Source: Bacteriovoracaceae bacterium (GTDB taxonomy: Bacteria > Bdellovibrionota > Bacteriovoracia > Bacteriovoracales > Bacteriovoracaceae). From it: DNA of 64,000 bases. The translations under genes were made by a program, and so were the position numbers. The notes beneath the pieces were generated by a model. That model searched no databases and was not told the origin of the DNA. It worked only from the letters and a program-made list of their open reading frames with translations. The DNA lies in NCBI GenBank assembly GCA_947446575.1, contig CANFHC010000006.1, positions 1 to 64,000 of the forward strand. The letters are read 5' to 3'. Of this stretch, positions 1-8,394 are shown one piece after another; the first letter of the stretch is position 1; the number at the start of each line of letters is the position of its first letter.

Positions 1-59
1 AAAAAAAGATTAGTGTTTGTTCCAAGCGAAATAATTGCTTGGCTAAAAGGAGAACAAAC

Positions 60-1292
60 ATGAGCAGATCAAAAAATTATAAAAAACTAAAAAATGCAAA
101 AGGTATTTATCAAAATGATGTCACTCATAAATACTTAGTCGAAAAAAGGATCAGCGGAAAACTTTTTACCGCCACCTTTCTAAGTTTGTATGATGCAAAG
201 GAATGGCAGAAGAGATTTGATGGAAAGAAAGTTATTAAAGATAGCGTTGAAAGCCAATGCTCGACTTTAAAAGAGGTATGGGAAACCATGCAACGAAACC
301 ACTTTCCTATCTTGGCAACATCTACCAAAGATATCTGGCATCGTCGCTATAGAATGCTTCAAACGCTTGAGCATCTTCCGATGAATTTGATTACGCCTTC
401 TAAAGTTTCTGAGTGGGTTATCTATTGGGTTGGCCATTTTTCAACTGATGACTATCAAAACAGTGGTCGAGGCCATGCGGGAAGATGCAATCTTAATAAT
501 GAGCTTAATCTCTTGGTGTGCATTTTTAATTGGTACAAGGAAAGTGATCTTTTTGAAAAAGAAGCATTATTGCTCACCTGTCCTGTTAAGAAAAAGCATC
601 GCAAGATGGGTTTTATAAAACCACTGCCAGATAAGAAAAAGCAGATTGATTTAAAAGATGCTTTCCTCTTTTTTGAATTTTTACAACCTCTCTATCGCGA
701 TCTAGCTAAAATGCAATTTTATTGTGCTGGTCGGATTGGAGAGATTTCAGGAATTCAATGGAGCAATGTGGATTTGAAAAATCGAAGGTTGATTATAAAA
801 GAGACTTGCATCTGGGATACGGCCAATAAAGTTTTTGTTGAGCTTAAATTATTTCCAAAAAATCGAGAGACGCGGATAGTTTTTATTACTGATGAAATTA
901 TGGAAGTTTTAAAACACCGCGAGGCCTTTAGATTGCCGGGAAATAATTTTGTCTTTCATGTTGATGGTGCTCCTTTGAATTATTGTACAATTCAAATTAA
1001 CTATAGGGCCGCTCAAAGAAAAAGTGGCGTGCCTTATACTGGTACACATATCCTAAGACATGGAATGGCAAAGCTCGCTAGACAAGTTGGTGGCGGTTTA
1101 GATGCGGTTATAGCGATGACCGGACATAAAGACCTAAAGCTAGCTGATCATTATTCAAAGACCACAGAGGACGATCAGAAGCATTTTTCTGAGATGATCA
1201 TGAGTCATATCAGAAACAAAATGAAACCTGAAATTGAGCCTCAAGCTGACTTTGAAAACGTGATTAGGCTTAAAAATTTCAAAACAAGTTAA
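60..1292 (+). CDS. Tyrosine recombinase / phage-type integrase
   Basis: Site-specific recombinase of the tyrosine (lambda-integrase) family. In the C-terminal half the full catalytic set is visible: Arg in CAGRIGEI, a beta-hairpin Lys in ELKLFPKNRE, HILR (H-x-x-R), His in TGHKDL and the nucleophile Tyr in ADHYSK. The N-terminal part is basic and would be the arm-binding / SAM-like region. I start at ATG 60, not at the in-frame TTG at 39, because AAAGGAG at 46-52 lies 7 nt before the ATG and would otherwise be inside the gene; this gives 410 aa. It is the only mobility gene here and sits at the window edge, so any element it belongs to would lie to the left. A repeat-rich hairpin follows directly. 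It could equally be a lone chromosomal integrase. Confidence 0.9.
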   Translation: MSRSKNYKKLKNAKGIYQNDVTHKYLVEKRISGKLFTATFLSLYDAKEWQKRFDGKKVIKDSVESQCSTLKEVWETMQRNHFPILATSTKDIWHRRYRMLQTLEHLPMNLITPSKVSEWVIYWVGHFSTDDYQNSGRGHAGRCNLNNELNLLVCIFNWYKESDLFEKEALLLTCPVKKKHRKMGFIKPLPDKKKQIDLKDAFLFFEFLQPLYRDLAKMQFYCAGRIGEISGIQWSNVDLKNRRLIIKETCIWDTANKVFVELKLFPKNRETRIVFITDEIMEVLKHREAFRLPGNNFVFHVDGAPLNYCTIQINYRAAQRKSGVPYTGTHILRHGMAKLARQVGGGLDAVIAMTGHKDLKLADHYSKTTEDDQKHFSEMIMSHIRNKMKPEIEPQADFENVIRLKNFKTS

Positions 1293-1305
1293 CTTATGTT
1301 AGTTT

Positions 1306-1362
1306 AGTCGGACTGAACAGTCGGACTAGGTCGGACCCGAGTGGTTTTGGCCTAGTTCGGCT
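1306..1362 (+). repeat. TCGGAC direct repeats and 12-bp hairpin after the integrase
   Basis: TCGGAC occurs three times (1308-1313, 1321-1326, 1331-1336), the first two as AGTCGGACT copies 13 bp apart. The stretch 1319-1330 pairs with 1351-1362 over 12 positions (two G-T wobbles), leaving a 20-nt loop. It is followed by CTTTATAAAATT, which is only a poor U-tract. It may be the integrase terminator, or recombinase arm/core sites. The sequence is clearly GC-richer than its surroundings. Confidence 0.5.
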
Positions 1363-1388
1363 TTATAAAATTAACAGGATACAAAGCA

Positions 1389-2216
1389 TTGCCAGAACTA
1401 CCCGAAGTCGAAACAATAAAAAACCAACTCATTCCAATCTTACCTTTTAAGATTGAGCATGTGTATTTCTCTCCACTCACTAATCGCTTAGTAAAACAAC
1501 GAGACTTCGATTTAAAAAATCACACAATAAAAAATATTCTTCGCCATGGAAAATGGTTAATTTTTAACCTCTCTCCGTCTGGGCATATTCTCTCTCACTT
1601 AGGTATGAGTGGTTCGTGGCGCACCAGTCACACCCCACTAAAAGATAAACACGGACACATTGAATTTATCGATTATACAAAAAAACAAAACGGAGTTTTG
1701 ACATATGTTGATCCACGCCGTTTTGGACATTTTTACATTTTGTCTGCTGAGAATTTTAAAATTAAAGAAGAACAACTGCCCATTGATGTGAGCTCATCTG
1801 ACTTTGACGAAGATCATATTGCTGAAATTTTTTTTCGTTACCCCAACAAAATTTTAAAGCCTTTTCTTTTAGATCAGAAAGCTTTTCCTGGCGTAGGAAA
1901 CTATATGGCCTCAGAGATCTGTGCTCGCTCAGGAATTCTGCCGACAAGGCTGATAGGTGAAATATCGGCTGATGAAATTGAAAAAATTAAAAAATCTATT
2001 GGGATAGTTGTTTCAGGAGCTATCGAAACCAAGGGAACAACATTTAGTGGAGGCTATGTAGACGCCAATGGCTCTAAAGGCGAAGGCGTTAAGCACTTAG
2101 TTGTTTTTTATCAAAACTTCTGTCAAATGTGTTTGGAGCGCGGTAAATTGACAAAAGTCATCAAAACAACGCTCGCAGGAAGAGGAACTTATCATTGTCC
2201 GCGTTGCCAAAAGTAA
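1389..2216 (+). CDS. mutM: Formamidopyrimidine-DNA glycosylase (Fpg/MutM)
   Basis: Bifunctional DNA glycosylase / AP lyase that excises 8-oxoguanine and formamidopyrimidines. It has the diagnostic N-terminus M-PELPEVE, whose Pro2 is the catalytic nucleophile and Glu3 the proton donor after Met removal. The conserved helix-two-turn-helix (GVGNYMASE) is present, as is a complete C-terminal zinc finger (CQMC...CPRC). The 275-aa length is normal for the family. The start is a TTG; it is fixed by the obligatory PELPEVE terminus and preceded by AGGAT about 8 nt upstream. It lies 96 bp after the integrase and is probably transcribed separately from it. Confidence 0.97.
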   Translation: MPELPEVETIKNQLIPILPFKIEHVYFSPLTNRLVKQRDFDLKNHTIKNILRHGKWLIFNLSPSGHILSHLGMSGSWRTSHTPLKDKHGHIEFIDYTKKQNGVLTYVDPRRFGHFYILSAENFKIKEEQLPIDVSSSDFDEDHIAEIFFRYPNKILKPFLLDQKAFPGVGNYMASEICARSGILPTRLIGEISADEIEKIKKSIGIVVSGAIETKGTTFSGGYVDANGSKGEGVKHLVVFYQNFCQMCLERGKLTKVIKTTLAGRGTYHCPRCQK

Positions 2217-2330
2217 TATTTTTAATATTATTAAAAACTCAAAAAAGCACTCAAGTCGCCGTCTCTATTTCTCAGGAATGAAAAATTTATTGTCATTAGG
2301 TAAATGACAAAATCAGTTGTCTGCTCAAAA

Positions 2331-3668
2331 TTAAAAAAATAATCCCAAAGAAGAATAGAGAGTATCGTTTGTTCTATAATAACTCCAAAAAGAAACATCT
2401 TTAGGGGCCTTGAGAATTTCTAGTCCCAACGACATTGTTATTTTATTGTCATAGTTATACTTAATTTCACTTTTCACAATATTGTCAAAGCGAGCGAAGT
2501 CATATTTCAAATCCAAAAGGATATTAAAGGAATCTGTGAAAAAATATGTCAAGCTCCCGCCCAAGGCACGTTTCCATTTAACAGTATCACTGAAAAAATC
2601 GTCCCCCTGACGAACATTACCGCTCAGTAAATGAATATAATTAAGCGAGAGAATATAGGTCTTACGATCTAAGTTTGCGCTTAAATGTGAGTAAGCCTCT
2701 TTGTCGTAGCGAGGATTAATTGTGAAATAATCTGATTTAAAAGTTTTTCTCGCATTGGATATATCCACTGGGAAATCTTTTCCTAAACGAGCATTGGGAT
2801 CAACATAACTTAATCCACCTCTCATCTTTAAATCACCAAAGGCCTGAAAAAGTTGAACACCATAATAGGCGTGATGATTAACAGTTGGATCAGCATCAAC
2901 GACAACTTTATTTAACACTAAATCGTAATAAGCTCCGGCATTAACCCGCAATTTATTTTCTGGCTTATAAATCGCAAAAGCGGCCACTCCACCTTTATTC
3001 CAATTGTAACGAATATTTCCACCCAATGTTTTATTGAAAATGATTTTTGAAATATTTACCTTTGGAGTGGTGTAATAAATAGGAACTGTAAGTCCGCTAA
3101 CAACAGTTTTTTTGGGAGGCAATCTTACCCAATCACTCTTACTTGTTACTTCACCATTTTTAAAATCAATGGAAGGATTTATTTGAGGAATAAAAAGATA
3201 AGAAAGGACAAAATCAAATTCAAAATGTCCCAATTCTTTATTCAAAAATATTCCTGTAACTCCTTCTTCTTCTGTACTTAATAGAGTAAAGGCTTGGTTG
3301 GCGTTGAGATATCCTAAGCTCCAATACTTTTCATTTGTATTCCAATCTAAGATTTTGCGACCAATATATAATTTATAAGTATCACTTTTGTAACGAGCAT
3401 AAGCTTCTTGCAATGAATAACTTAAGGCATTGTTGTCTTGAAAATACAGCCGCAAATCTCCCATGCCGAAAGTATCAAGCTTTTTGGCATCATCTACAGG
3501 GGCACTCTCGTAACTGAAATTAATGAGATCGCCGGATGAACTGCGATAAAGGGGCTTATTCAACCGATAGAATTTTTCATAGGCCACTGCCCCCTGATAA
3601 GCCCAAATTTGCGTGGGAAAAAGGACTAGAATCAAGAGAGTATGTAAAAAATACCTGTTAAAAAACAC
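2331..3668 (-). CDS. Exported beta-barrel-like outer-membrane protein
   Basis: Not recognised as a named family. The GTG start at 3668 is chosen because GGAG lies 5 nt upstream (3674-3677) and the protein then opens with a clean Sec signal (FFNRYFLHTLLILVLF... ending QIWA) before mature YQGAV; the longer ORF beginning at 3734 would bury it. The mature part is rich in alternating aromatic/polar strands (YKLYIGRKILDW, SLNYIHLLSG) and ends in ...LYSSLGLFF, a terminal-Phe signature typical of BAM-inserted barrels. At 445 aa it could form a barrel of roughly 16-18 strands. It is likely a porin or transporter, substrate unknown. It is divergent from the lipoprotein gene at 3819. Confidence 0.75.
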   Translation of the reverse strand: MFFNRYFLHTLLILVLFPTQIWAYQGAVAYEKFYRLNKPLYRSSSGDLINFSYESAPVDDAKKLDTFGMGDLRLYFQDNNALSYSLQEAYARYKSDTYKLYIGRKILDWNTNEKYWSLGYLNANQAFTLLSTEEEGVTGIFLNKELGHFEFDFVLSYLFIPQINPSIDFKNGEVTSKSDWVRLPPKKTVVSGLTVPIYYTTPKVNISKIIFNKTLGGNIRYNWNKGGVAAFAIYKPENKLRVNAGAYYDLVLNKVVVDADPTVNHHAYYGVQLFQAFGDLKMRGGLSYVDPNARLGKDFPVDISNARKTFKSDYFTINPRYDKEAYSHLSANLDRKTYILSLNYIHLLSGNVRQGDDFFSDTVKWKRALGGSLTYFFTDSFNILLDLKYDFARFDNIVKSEIKYNYDNKITMSLGLEILKAPKDVSFWSYYRTNDTLYSSLGLFF

Positions 3669-3818
3669 GGTGTCTCCGGGTAGCATTTCATTGGGGAAAA
3701 AGTTGTACATGAGAAGGTAGTTGATACTAGGCAATTAAGAAAGATGCACCCTGTAAAATAGAAAGACTTAATCAAAAACTGCTTTGACTTTTTAATATCA
3801 CCCTTTACCCTTAACTAT

Positions 3819-6083
3819 ATGAATAAATTTTACCACCTGCTCAATTGTTTAGTCCTAGTTGTTGCTGTCTCATTGACTAGCTGTGGGTATGTATCTGACA
3901 AACCTGTTGCTGACGTCAGTGTTTATAAAACAGATGAATTACAAAGTTGTAAAATTGATGTCTCTAAATTAGGTGAAATTTTTAAAGCTGATCAAAAAGA
4001 GCAAATCAGATGTTTACAAGAAAATTTCATTCAATTCACAAAGTATGTTCGTTCTAAAAACCCCGGTTCGGTTTCTGAAGGTGAATTAAATATCTTCATC
4101 AGAAAGTTTTTTGAAGGACAAAGTGATTCTATCATTAAAGGATTAAGCCTGATTTTCCAATTGAACATGCTCCTTTTAAAAGATGAAGCTGATCGCATTT
4201 CAAGAACAAATATCTCTCCGCTTTTTGATCTATTAGTCCACGTTAACCAAGAAGCGATTGTTATCACTCAAGTCCTCAAAGAAATGGATCAAGAAACAAA
4301 CCAAGGTCACTTTTGGGATTTAAGAGCGAAATTTAATGCTTCAGTTAATCGTTTTTGTGATTTCACTTTAAAAATAATTGAGAAGTCACCAGGGCTGCAA
4401 CAACAACTCAATATTAAACAATTCATATTAGATGCCAACGCAAAAATTGGCTCAAAAGAAATTAATCCTGATACTATTGATTCATTAATTTTCCTAAAGC
4501 GCATTTTAGTTGCGGGAGATAAAGAAGTCATTACATCAGATGAGTTAAAAAATATAATTGAAAAACTTCCAAAAATATTATCTCTTAGCTTTGATCTTTA
4601 TTACGTAAAGAGCACGAACTTTGGCTCTGATTCAGACAGCGCTAAATTTTATGTAAATAATATAAATGATCTTTATAGAATTGTCCGCTTTGATCAACCT
4701 GATTTTGAACTCTTCACTGTTGAACAAATATTAACACTTGCTCAAGAATTTATGAAAGACATCGATGTCAAAAAGTTCAAGCCAAGCATCGTGGCCTTAA
4801 AAAGCCGTCTAGTAGGTGGAGCAAAAGAAGCATTCTCGCTTAAAGATTTGCGAAATGTTCTCGATATATTCAAAGATGTTGTTGAAAGAAATTATTTTAA
4901 TAATGTCACTTACAACGCTTTTAGAGTAACAATTGAAAGCAACAAGCCCATTGAGTACTTACCTATTTTAACTCAGCCTAATGACTATGATATTTTCTCG
5001 GCTCAAAGAATCATGGAACTTCATAAAGACTTCCAAGACACGGCCGTTAACATTCGTTATTTCCGCTCTAAAAAAGAAGGTGTTCCTTATTATGGTAACG
5101 ACATTCAAAGAAACAAAACAGGCTATTTAGAAGCAACTCTGATGAAATGGGCCGCTCATAAATTACTCTTGGGCTATGGCCATAAAAACGCTAAAGGTGA
5201 ATTGCAAGTCTCTCTAGATGAGTTTCAATTATTCTTAACAGACATGAAACCTATTTTAGTTGAATTAAGACTTTGGTCTCCGAAACCTGAGACATTTGCA
5301 AGAAACGCTATTTTATTAGCAGACTTATTTCAAAATAAATCAAATGGTGACTTAGAAGTTAATGAACTAGAAGCAACTGAATTCATTCAAATGATTCTCG
5401 CGTCGGTAGAAATCAAAGACAAATTCGGTGATCAACTAAGCAGCGTTTGTGATGCGGGAATAAATAAAAACGATCCTGTATTTGAAACGAGCTGTTTTAA
5501 TCAAAATTTTTTCGATACATTTTTAAACAAAGCAGGATACAAAAAATTCTTCCCGCGTTTAATTGATTATATATTAACGACTCCTGCTGAAGACGTAACA
5601 ACCTATCTAAAAGGAGTTGAAGGATTTGCTCGCGATATAAATGATCCAAAAGTTCCAATTAATAACCGCGATAATATTTTAATTTTAGGTGCGATGTTAA
5701 ACATTGAATCAACACTTATTAGATTTGATGTGAATAAAGATAATTTGATTGATAATAAAGCGCGTGTAAATCCTTCAAGTTTAACAGATAAAAGATCTGA
5801 ATTAGAGGCTGCTTTTGATGTTTATAAAAAAGCGATAATATCATTGGCCGAATTAAAACCCGAACAGGAAAAATACGCTTACTCAATTTTCCTTTATATG
5901 GTTAAATACATGCAAGTTCCTCCAGTGAAAACACTGGTTGATAATGCTAAATTTCTCTATTTTCATTACTGGGAATCTTCAAAATATATTGCAGCCAAGA
6001 GAATCAATATTGGAAGTCTGCTCTTTTATTTAGTTAACCAAAATGGAACTACTCCCGCAATTTCCAAAGATAAAAAGCCGTAA
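3819..6083 (+). CDS. Large exported lipoprotein with EF-hand-like segments
   Basis: Function unknown. The N-terminus is a type II signal peptide with lipobox LTSC (Cys22), so the 754-aa product should be anchored in the envelope. It is mostly alpha-helical and charged. Several segments look like degenerate EF-hand loops: DVNKDNLID around residue 637 has ligands at loop positions 1, 3 and 5 but not the final Glu, and KSNGDLEVNE lies further upstream. More degenerate GDKEV/GGAKEA/KNAKGE segments recur in front of helices. Calcium binding is therefore possible but unproven. The last 35 bp overlap the convergent Nudix gene. No clear Shine-Dalgarno precedes the ATG. Large helical lipoproteins of this kind are common in predatory Bdellovibrionota (inference). 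Confidence 0.75.
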   Translation: MNKFYHLLNCLVLVVAVSLTSCGYVSDKPVADVSVYKTDELQSCKIDVSKLGEIFKADQKEQIRCLQENFIQFTKYVRSKNPGSVSEGELNIFIRKFFEGQSDSIIKGLSLIFQLNMLLLKDEADRISRTNISPLFDLLVHVNQEAIVITQVLKEMDQETNQGHFWDLRAKFNASVNRFCDFTLKIIEKSPGLQQQLNIKQFILDANAKIGSKEINPDTIDSLIFLKRILVAGDKEVITSDELKNIIEKLPKILSLSFDLYYVKSTNFGSDSDSAKFYVNNINDLYRIVRFDQPDFELFTVEQILTLAQEFMKDIDVKKFKPSIVALKSRLVGGAKEAFSLKDLRNVLDIFKDVVERNYFNNVTYNAFRVTIESNKPIEYLPILTQPNDYDIFSAQRIMELHKDFQDTAVNIRYFRSKKEGVPYYGNDIQRNKTGYLEATLMKWAAHKLLLGYGHKNAKGELQVSLDEFQLFLTDMKPILVELRLWSPKPETFARNAILLADLFQNKSNGDLEVNELEATEFIQMILASVEIKDKFGDQLSSVCDAGINKNDPVFETSCFNQNFFDTFLNKAGYKKFFPRLIDYILTTPAEDVTTYLKGVEGFARDINDPKVPINNRDNILILGAMLNIESTLIRFDVNKDNLIDNKARVNPSSLTDKRSELEAAFDVYKKAIISLAELKPEQEKYAYSIFLYMVKYMQVPPVKTLVDNAKFLYFHYWESSKYIAAKRINIGSLLFYLVNQNGTTPAISKDKKP

Positions 6084-6582
6084 TGACAAGTGAGTGAGAA
6101 ATTACACCAGACTTAACTAATTCTGGAATTCTTTTTACATCTTCTAAAAACACATCAATTTCTTCAAATGGGTCTAAATTTTGAGAGTTAGTTTTTTCGG
6201 CATCAATGGCTAAAAATGTTTCACATGTATTAGTCATAAAAGCAGGATTAACGTCGACTTTACCTAGGTGGATCCACTTGCTTGAAGTATATCCTGTCTC
6301 CTCTTCTAATTCGCGAATAGCGCCCGCCAATGCCTCTTCTTTGTGATTAATGGCCCCACCTGGAATTTCAACAGTAAATGAATCAGTGCCATGGCGGTAT
6401 TGTTTTATCAAAACTATTTTTTGATCTTTCGTGATAGCGATTACATTGACCCAATTAGCACATTGAATGATATCAAATTCACCCACTTTATTTGTCAGAG
6501 GTGATTGTCTTTTGACTTGGAGGTAACGAAAAATATGACCTTTCAAAATATTTTTAGTTTCTAATGTTGGCCACTTAATCAT
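6049..6582 (-). CDS. Nudix hydrolase, ADP-ribose pyrophosphatase-like
   Basis: Cytoplasmic hydrolase of nucleoside-diphosphate-linked substrates. A complete Nudix box is visible mid-protein (GGAINHKEEA followed by RELEEETGY), matching G-x5-E-x7-R-E-U-x-E-E-x-G-U. The surrounding layout (VALIKQYRHG-type strand, VEIPGG before the box, a Glu/Pro-rich C-terminus) resembles ADP-ribose / GDP-mannose pyrophosphatases. The 177-aa length fits. The start is preceded by GAGG. It is the last gene of the yajQ / membrane protein / Nudix minus-strand unit (16-bp gap) and its 3' end overlaps the convergent lipoprotein by 35 bp. The exact substrate cannot be read from sequence. Confidence 0.9.
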   Translation of the reverse strand: MIKWPTLETKNILKGHIFRYLQVKRQSPLTNKVGEFDIIQCANWVNVIAITKDQKIVLIKQYRHGTDSFTVEIPGGAINHKEEALAGAIRELEEETGYTSSKWIHLGKVDVNPAFMTNTCETFLAIDAEKTNSQNLDPFEEIDVFLEDVKRIPELVKSGVISHSLVITAFYLWKLRE

Positions 6583-6598
6583 TGAGTACCTCTATTGA

Positions 6599-7174
6599 CT
6601 AGAATTCGACTTGGATAGATTCTTTATGATCTCGTCTCATATTTTCATTAAAAATATCTTTGGCCTCAGTGTATTTTTTGAAAGATATGGGGCCAATTAG
6701 TTTTAGTAATTCTTTTAAATAGCGTTGATTAATTTGTTTTTCACGGATGCTTTGATCTTCTGAAATATTATAAGAGAAATTATCGCCATATTTTTGTCTA
6801 AGGTAATTATGATATTCTTTATAGGCCATCAATTTCTCTTTTTCACTTCTGTCTCTCATTTCTAAATAGAGAGGATAGTTTTTTGTCCCCATTATTTCTT
6901 CAGATTTTTTTAACCAAATTTTTTCCATTTGATCAAAAACTTCAAAGTTAGCATCAGCTGTTTCATGAACTTTTACTTTTTGATCAATTGAAACCACTTT
7001 TTTGGGAGCAAGTGGATTAACTTTCAAACTAGTCGGACTTTTGATGTCAGGTGCAATAGATGTATCACTATCAATGACTACTTCATCAATTGATTTTGGT
7101 GCATGCATAGCCCGGTAAACAAACCAACCGATGATGATGGAGAAAACGATAATGAGTGGGATTTTTTTCTTCAT
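6599..7174 (-). CDS. Single-pass membrane-anchored protein, unknown function
   Basis: I do not recognise a family. The 191-aa protein starts with KKK and one hydrophobic segment (IPLIIVFSIIIGWFVY), then a charged helical body with many Lys/Glu, which suggests an inner-membrane anchor with a periplasmic or coiled domain. It sits 4 bp after yajQ and 16 bp before the Nudix gene, so it is almost certainly co-transcribed. No cysteine or catalytic motif stands out. Confidence 0.7.
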   Translation of the reverse strand: MKKKIPLIIVFSIIIGWFVYRAMHAPKSIDEVVIDSDTSIAPDIKSPTSLKVNPLAPKKVVSIDQKVKVHETADANFEVFDQMEKIWLKKSEEIMGTKNYPLYLEMRDRSEKEKLMAYKEYHNYLRQKYGDNFSYNISEDQSIREKQINQRYLKELLKLIGPISFKKYTEAKDIFNENMRRDHKESIQVEF

Positions 7175-7178
7175 AATT

Positions 7179-7673
7179 TTAATCGCGCTTCATATTTTCC
7201 ATTTGTAATTCAATGTCGACATCTTTGTGCTTACGAAGCATAAGGTAGGCTTCTTGAAGATCATCAATCTTTTTTCCAGTTAGACGAATTTTATCATCTA
7301 GTATAGAAGACTGAACCTTAAGGCCTGAGTCTTTGATCAATTTATTTATTATTTTGGCTTTTTCTTTTTCAATGCCATTTTTGATATTAATCATTTGCTT
7401 GAACATACGGTTTCCCGAAGGCTCAATTTTTTGGGGATCAATACAACGCTGGCCGATCTGGCGCTTAACCAGCTGACCTCTAAGAATCTCTAAAGCTGCT
7501 CTTATCTTGTAATCATCTGGTGCTCTAAGCTCAATAGCTGTGTCTTCTTTTAGCTCAAACGTTACGTCTGCTCCCTTAAAGTCATAGCGAGAATTGACCT
7601 CTTTTTGGGCCATTTGCAGAGCATTCTTCATTTCCATTATGTCTGTTTTTGAGACTAAATCAAAAGATGGCAT
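7179..7673 (-). CDS. yajQ: YajQ family nucleotide / c-di-GMP-binding protein
   Basis: Small cytoplasmic protein of the YajQ (UPF0234) family; some members bind cyclic di-GMP and act with transcription factors. The diagnostic N-terminus MPSFDLVSKTDIMEMKNAL, the NSRYDFKGAD segment and the C-terminal VRLTGKK-like block (IRLTGKKIDDLQ) are all present. The length of 164 aa is normal. AAAGGAT precedes the start. It is first in a three-gene minus-strand unit. The link to c-di-GMP fits the HD-GYP protein at 51.9 kb, but a direct connection is inference. Confidence 0.95.
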   Translation of the reverse strand: MPSFDLVSKTDIMEMKNALQMAQKEVNSRYDFKGADVTFELKEDTAIELRAPDDYKIRAALEILRGQLVKRQIGQRCIDPQKIEPSGNRMFKQMINIKNGIEKEKAKIINKLIKDSGLKVQSSILDDKIRLTGKKIDDLQEAYLMLRKHKDVDIELQMENMKRD

Positions 7674-7737
7674 ACTTTATCCTTTTTAACTTAATTTTCT
7701 TCCCAACTGATGGTACAAAGTCTTAAGTAAAAATACA

Positions 7738-8304
7738 ATGAATGATAAAATAGACGAAACCAATATACTTGTTAAGGCTCAATTTCCAGGTGAAATTATC
7801 CTGATAAATCACGACGCAGAAATCAAACCTGCGCTCGAACTCCTGGCTAACGAGCCGTTGATTGGTTTTGACACAGAAACCAAACCTTCCTTCAAAAAGG
7901 GCGAAGTTTACACTGTCTCGCTTTTGCAATTGGCCACTCCTGATCACGCTCTTCTATTTAGACTTCATACACTTACTGAATTTTCTTTGCTCACAAAATT
8001 TTTTGAAGACGAAAAGTTTTTTAAAATTGGTGTGGCGATTAGAGATGATATCAAAGGACTTCAAAAAATATTTCCTTTTACCCCAAAAGGATTTGTCGAG
8101 CTCTCTGACATGGCAAGAGCTCATAACTTAAAAAACTTTGGTTTAAAGGGTATGACGGAAGAAGTCTTAGACCTCACACTTTCTAAAAGAGCGAAACTTT
8201 CTAATTGGGAGTCGAGCTCACTGAAAAACGATCAAAAACTTTATGCAGCCACTGATGCTTGGATTGGTAGAGAAATCTACATCGCTTTAAAACACAAAGC
8301 CTAA
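7738..8304 (+). CDS. 3'-5' exonuclease domain protein (DEDD, RNase D / WRN-like)
   Basis: Stand-alone DEDD exonuclease domain. Exo I is visible as IGFDTETKPS (two acidic metal ligands), followed by the typical SLLQLAT strand. Exo II is KIGVAIRDDIKGL, and Exo III near the C-terminus reads QKLYAATDAWIGREIY, the DEDDy form with Tyr 4 residues before Asp. At 188 aa it contains only the nuclease domain, with no HRDC, so it is closer to bacterial WRN-type exonucleases than to full RNase D. It likely trims RNA or DNA 3' ends in the cytoplasm. It is divergent from yajQ. Confidence 0.88.
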   Translation: MNDKIDETNILVKAQFPGEIILINHDAEIKPALELLANEPLIGFDTETKPSFKKGEVYTVSLLQLATPDHALLFRLHTLTEFSLLTKFFEDEKFFKIGVAIRDDIKGLQKIFPFTPKGFVELSDMARAHNLKNFGLKGMTEEVLDLTLSKRAKLSNWESSSLKNDQKLYAATDAWIGREIYIALKHKA

Positions 8305-8394
8305 AAAAATTCCATGCAAGAGTTTAATCATGCGAGGTATTTTGGGAGGCCCAATTAAAGCGCTCACAGCTTTCAATAATTAAGACGTTCGACA

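Noticed and set aside
1306-1361. Possible tRNA gene at the integrase end
   Set aside because: The stretch has a hairpin but no cloverleaf arms, anticodon loop or T-loop GTTCRA in the right position.
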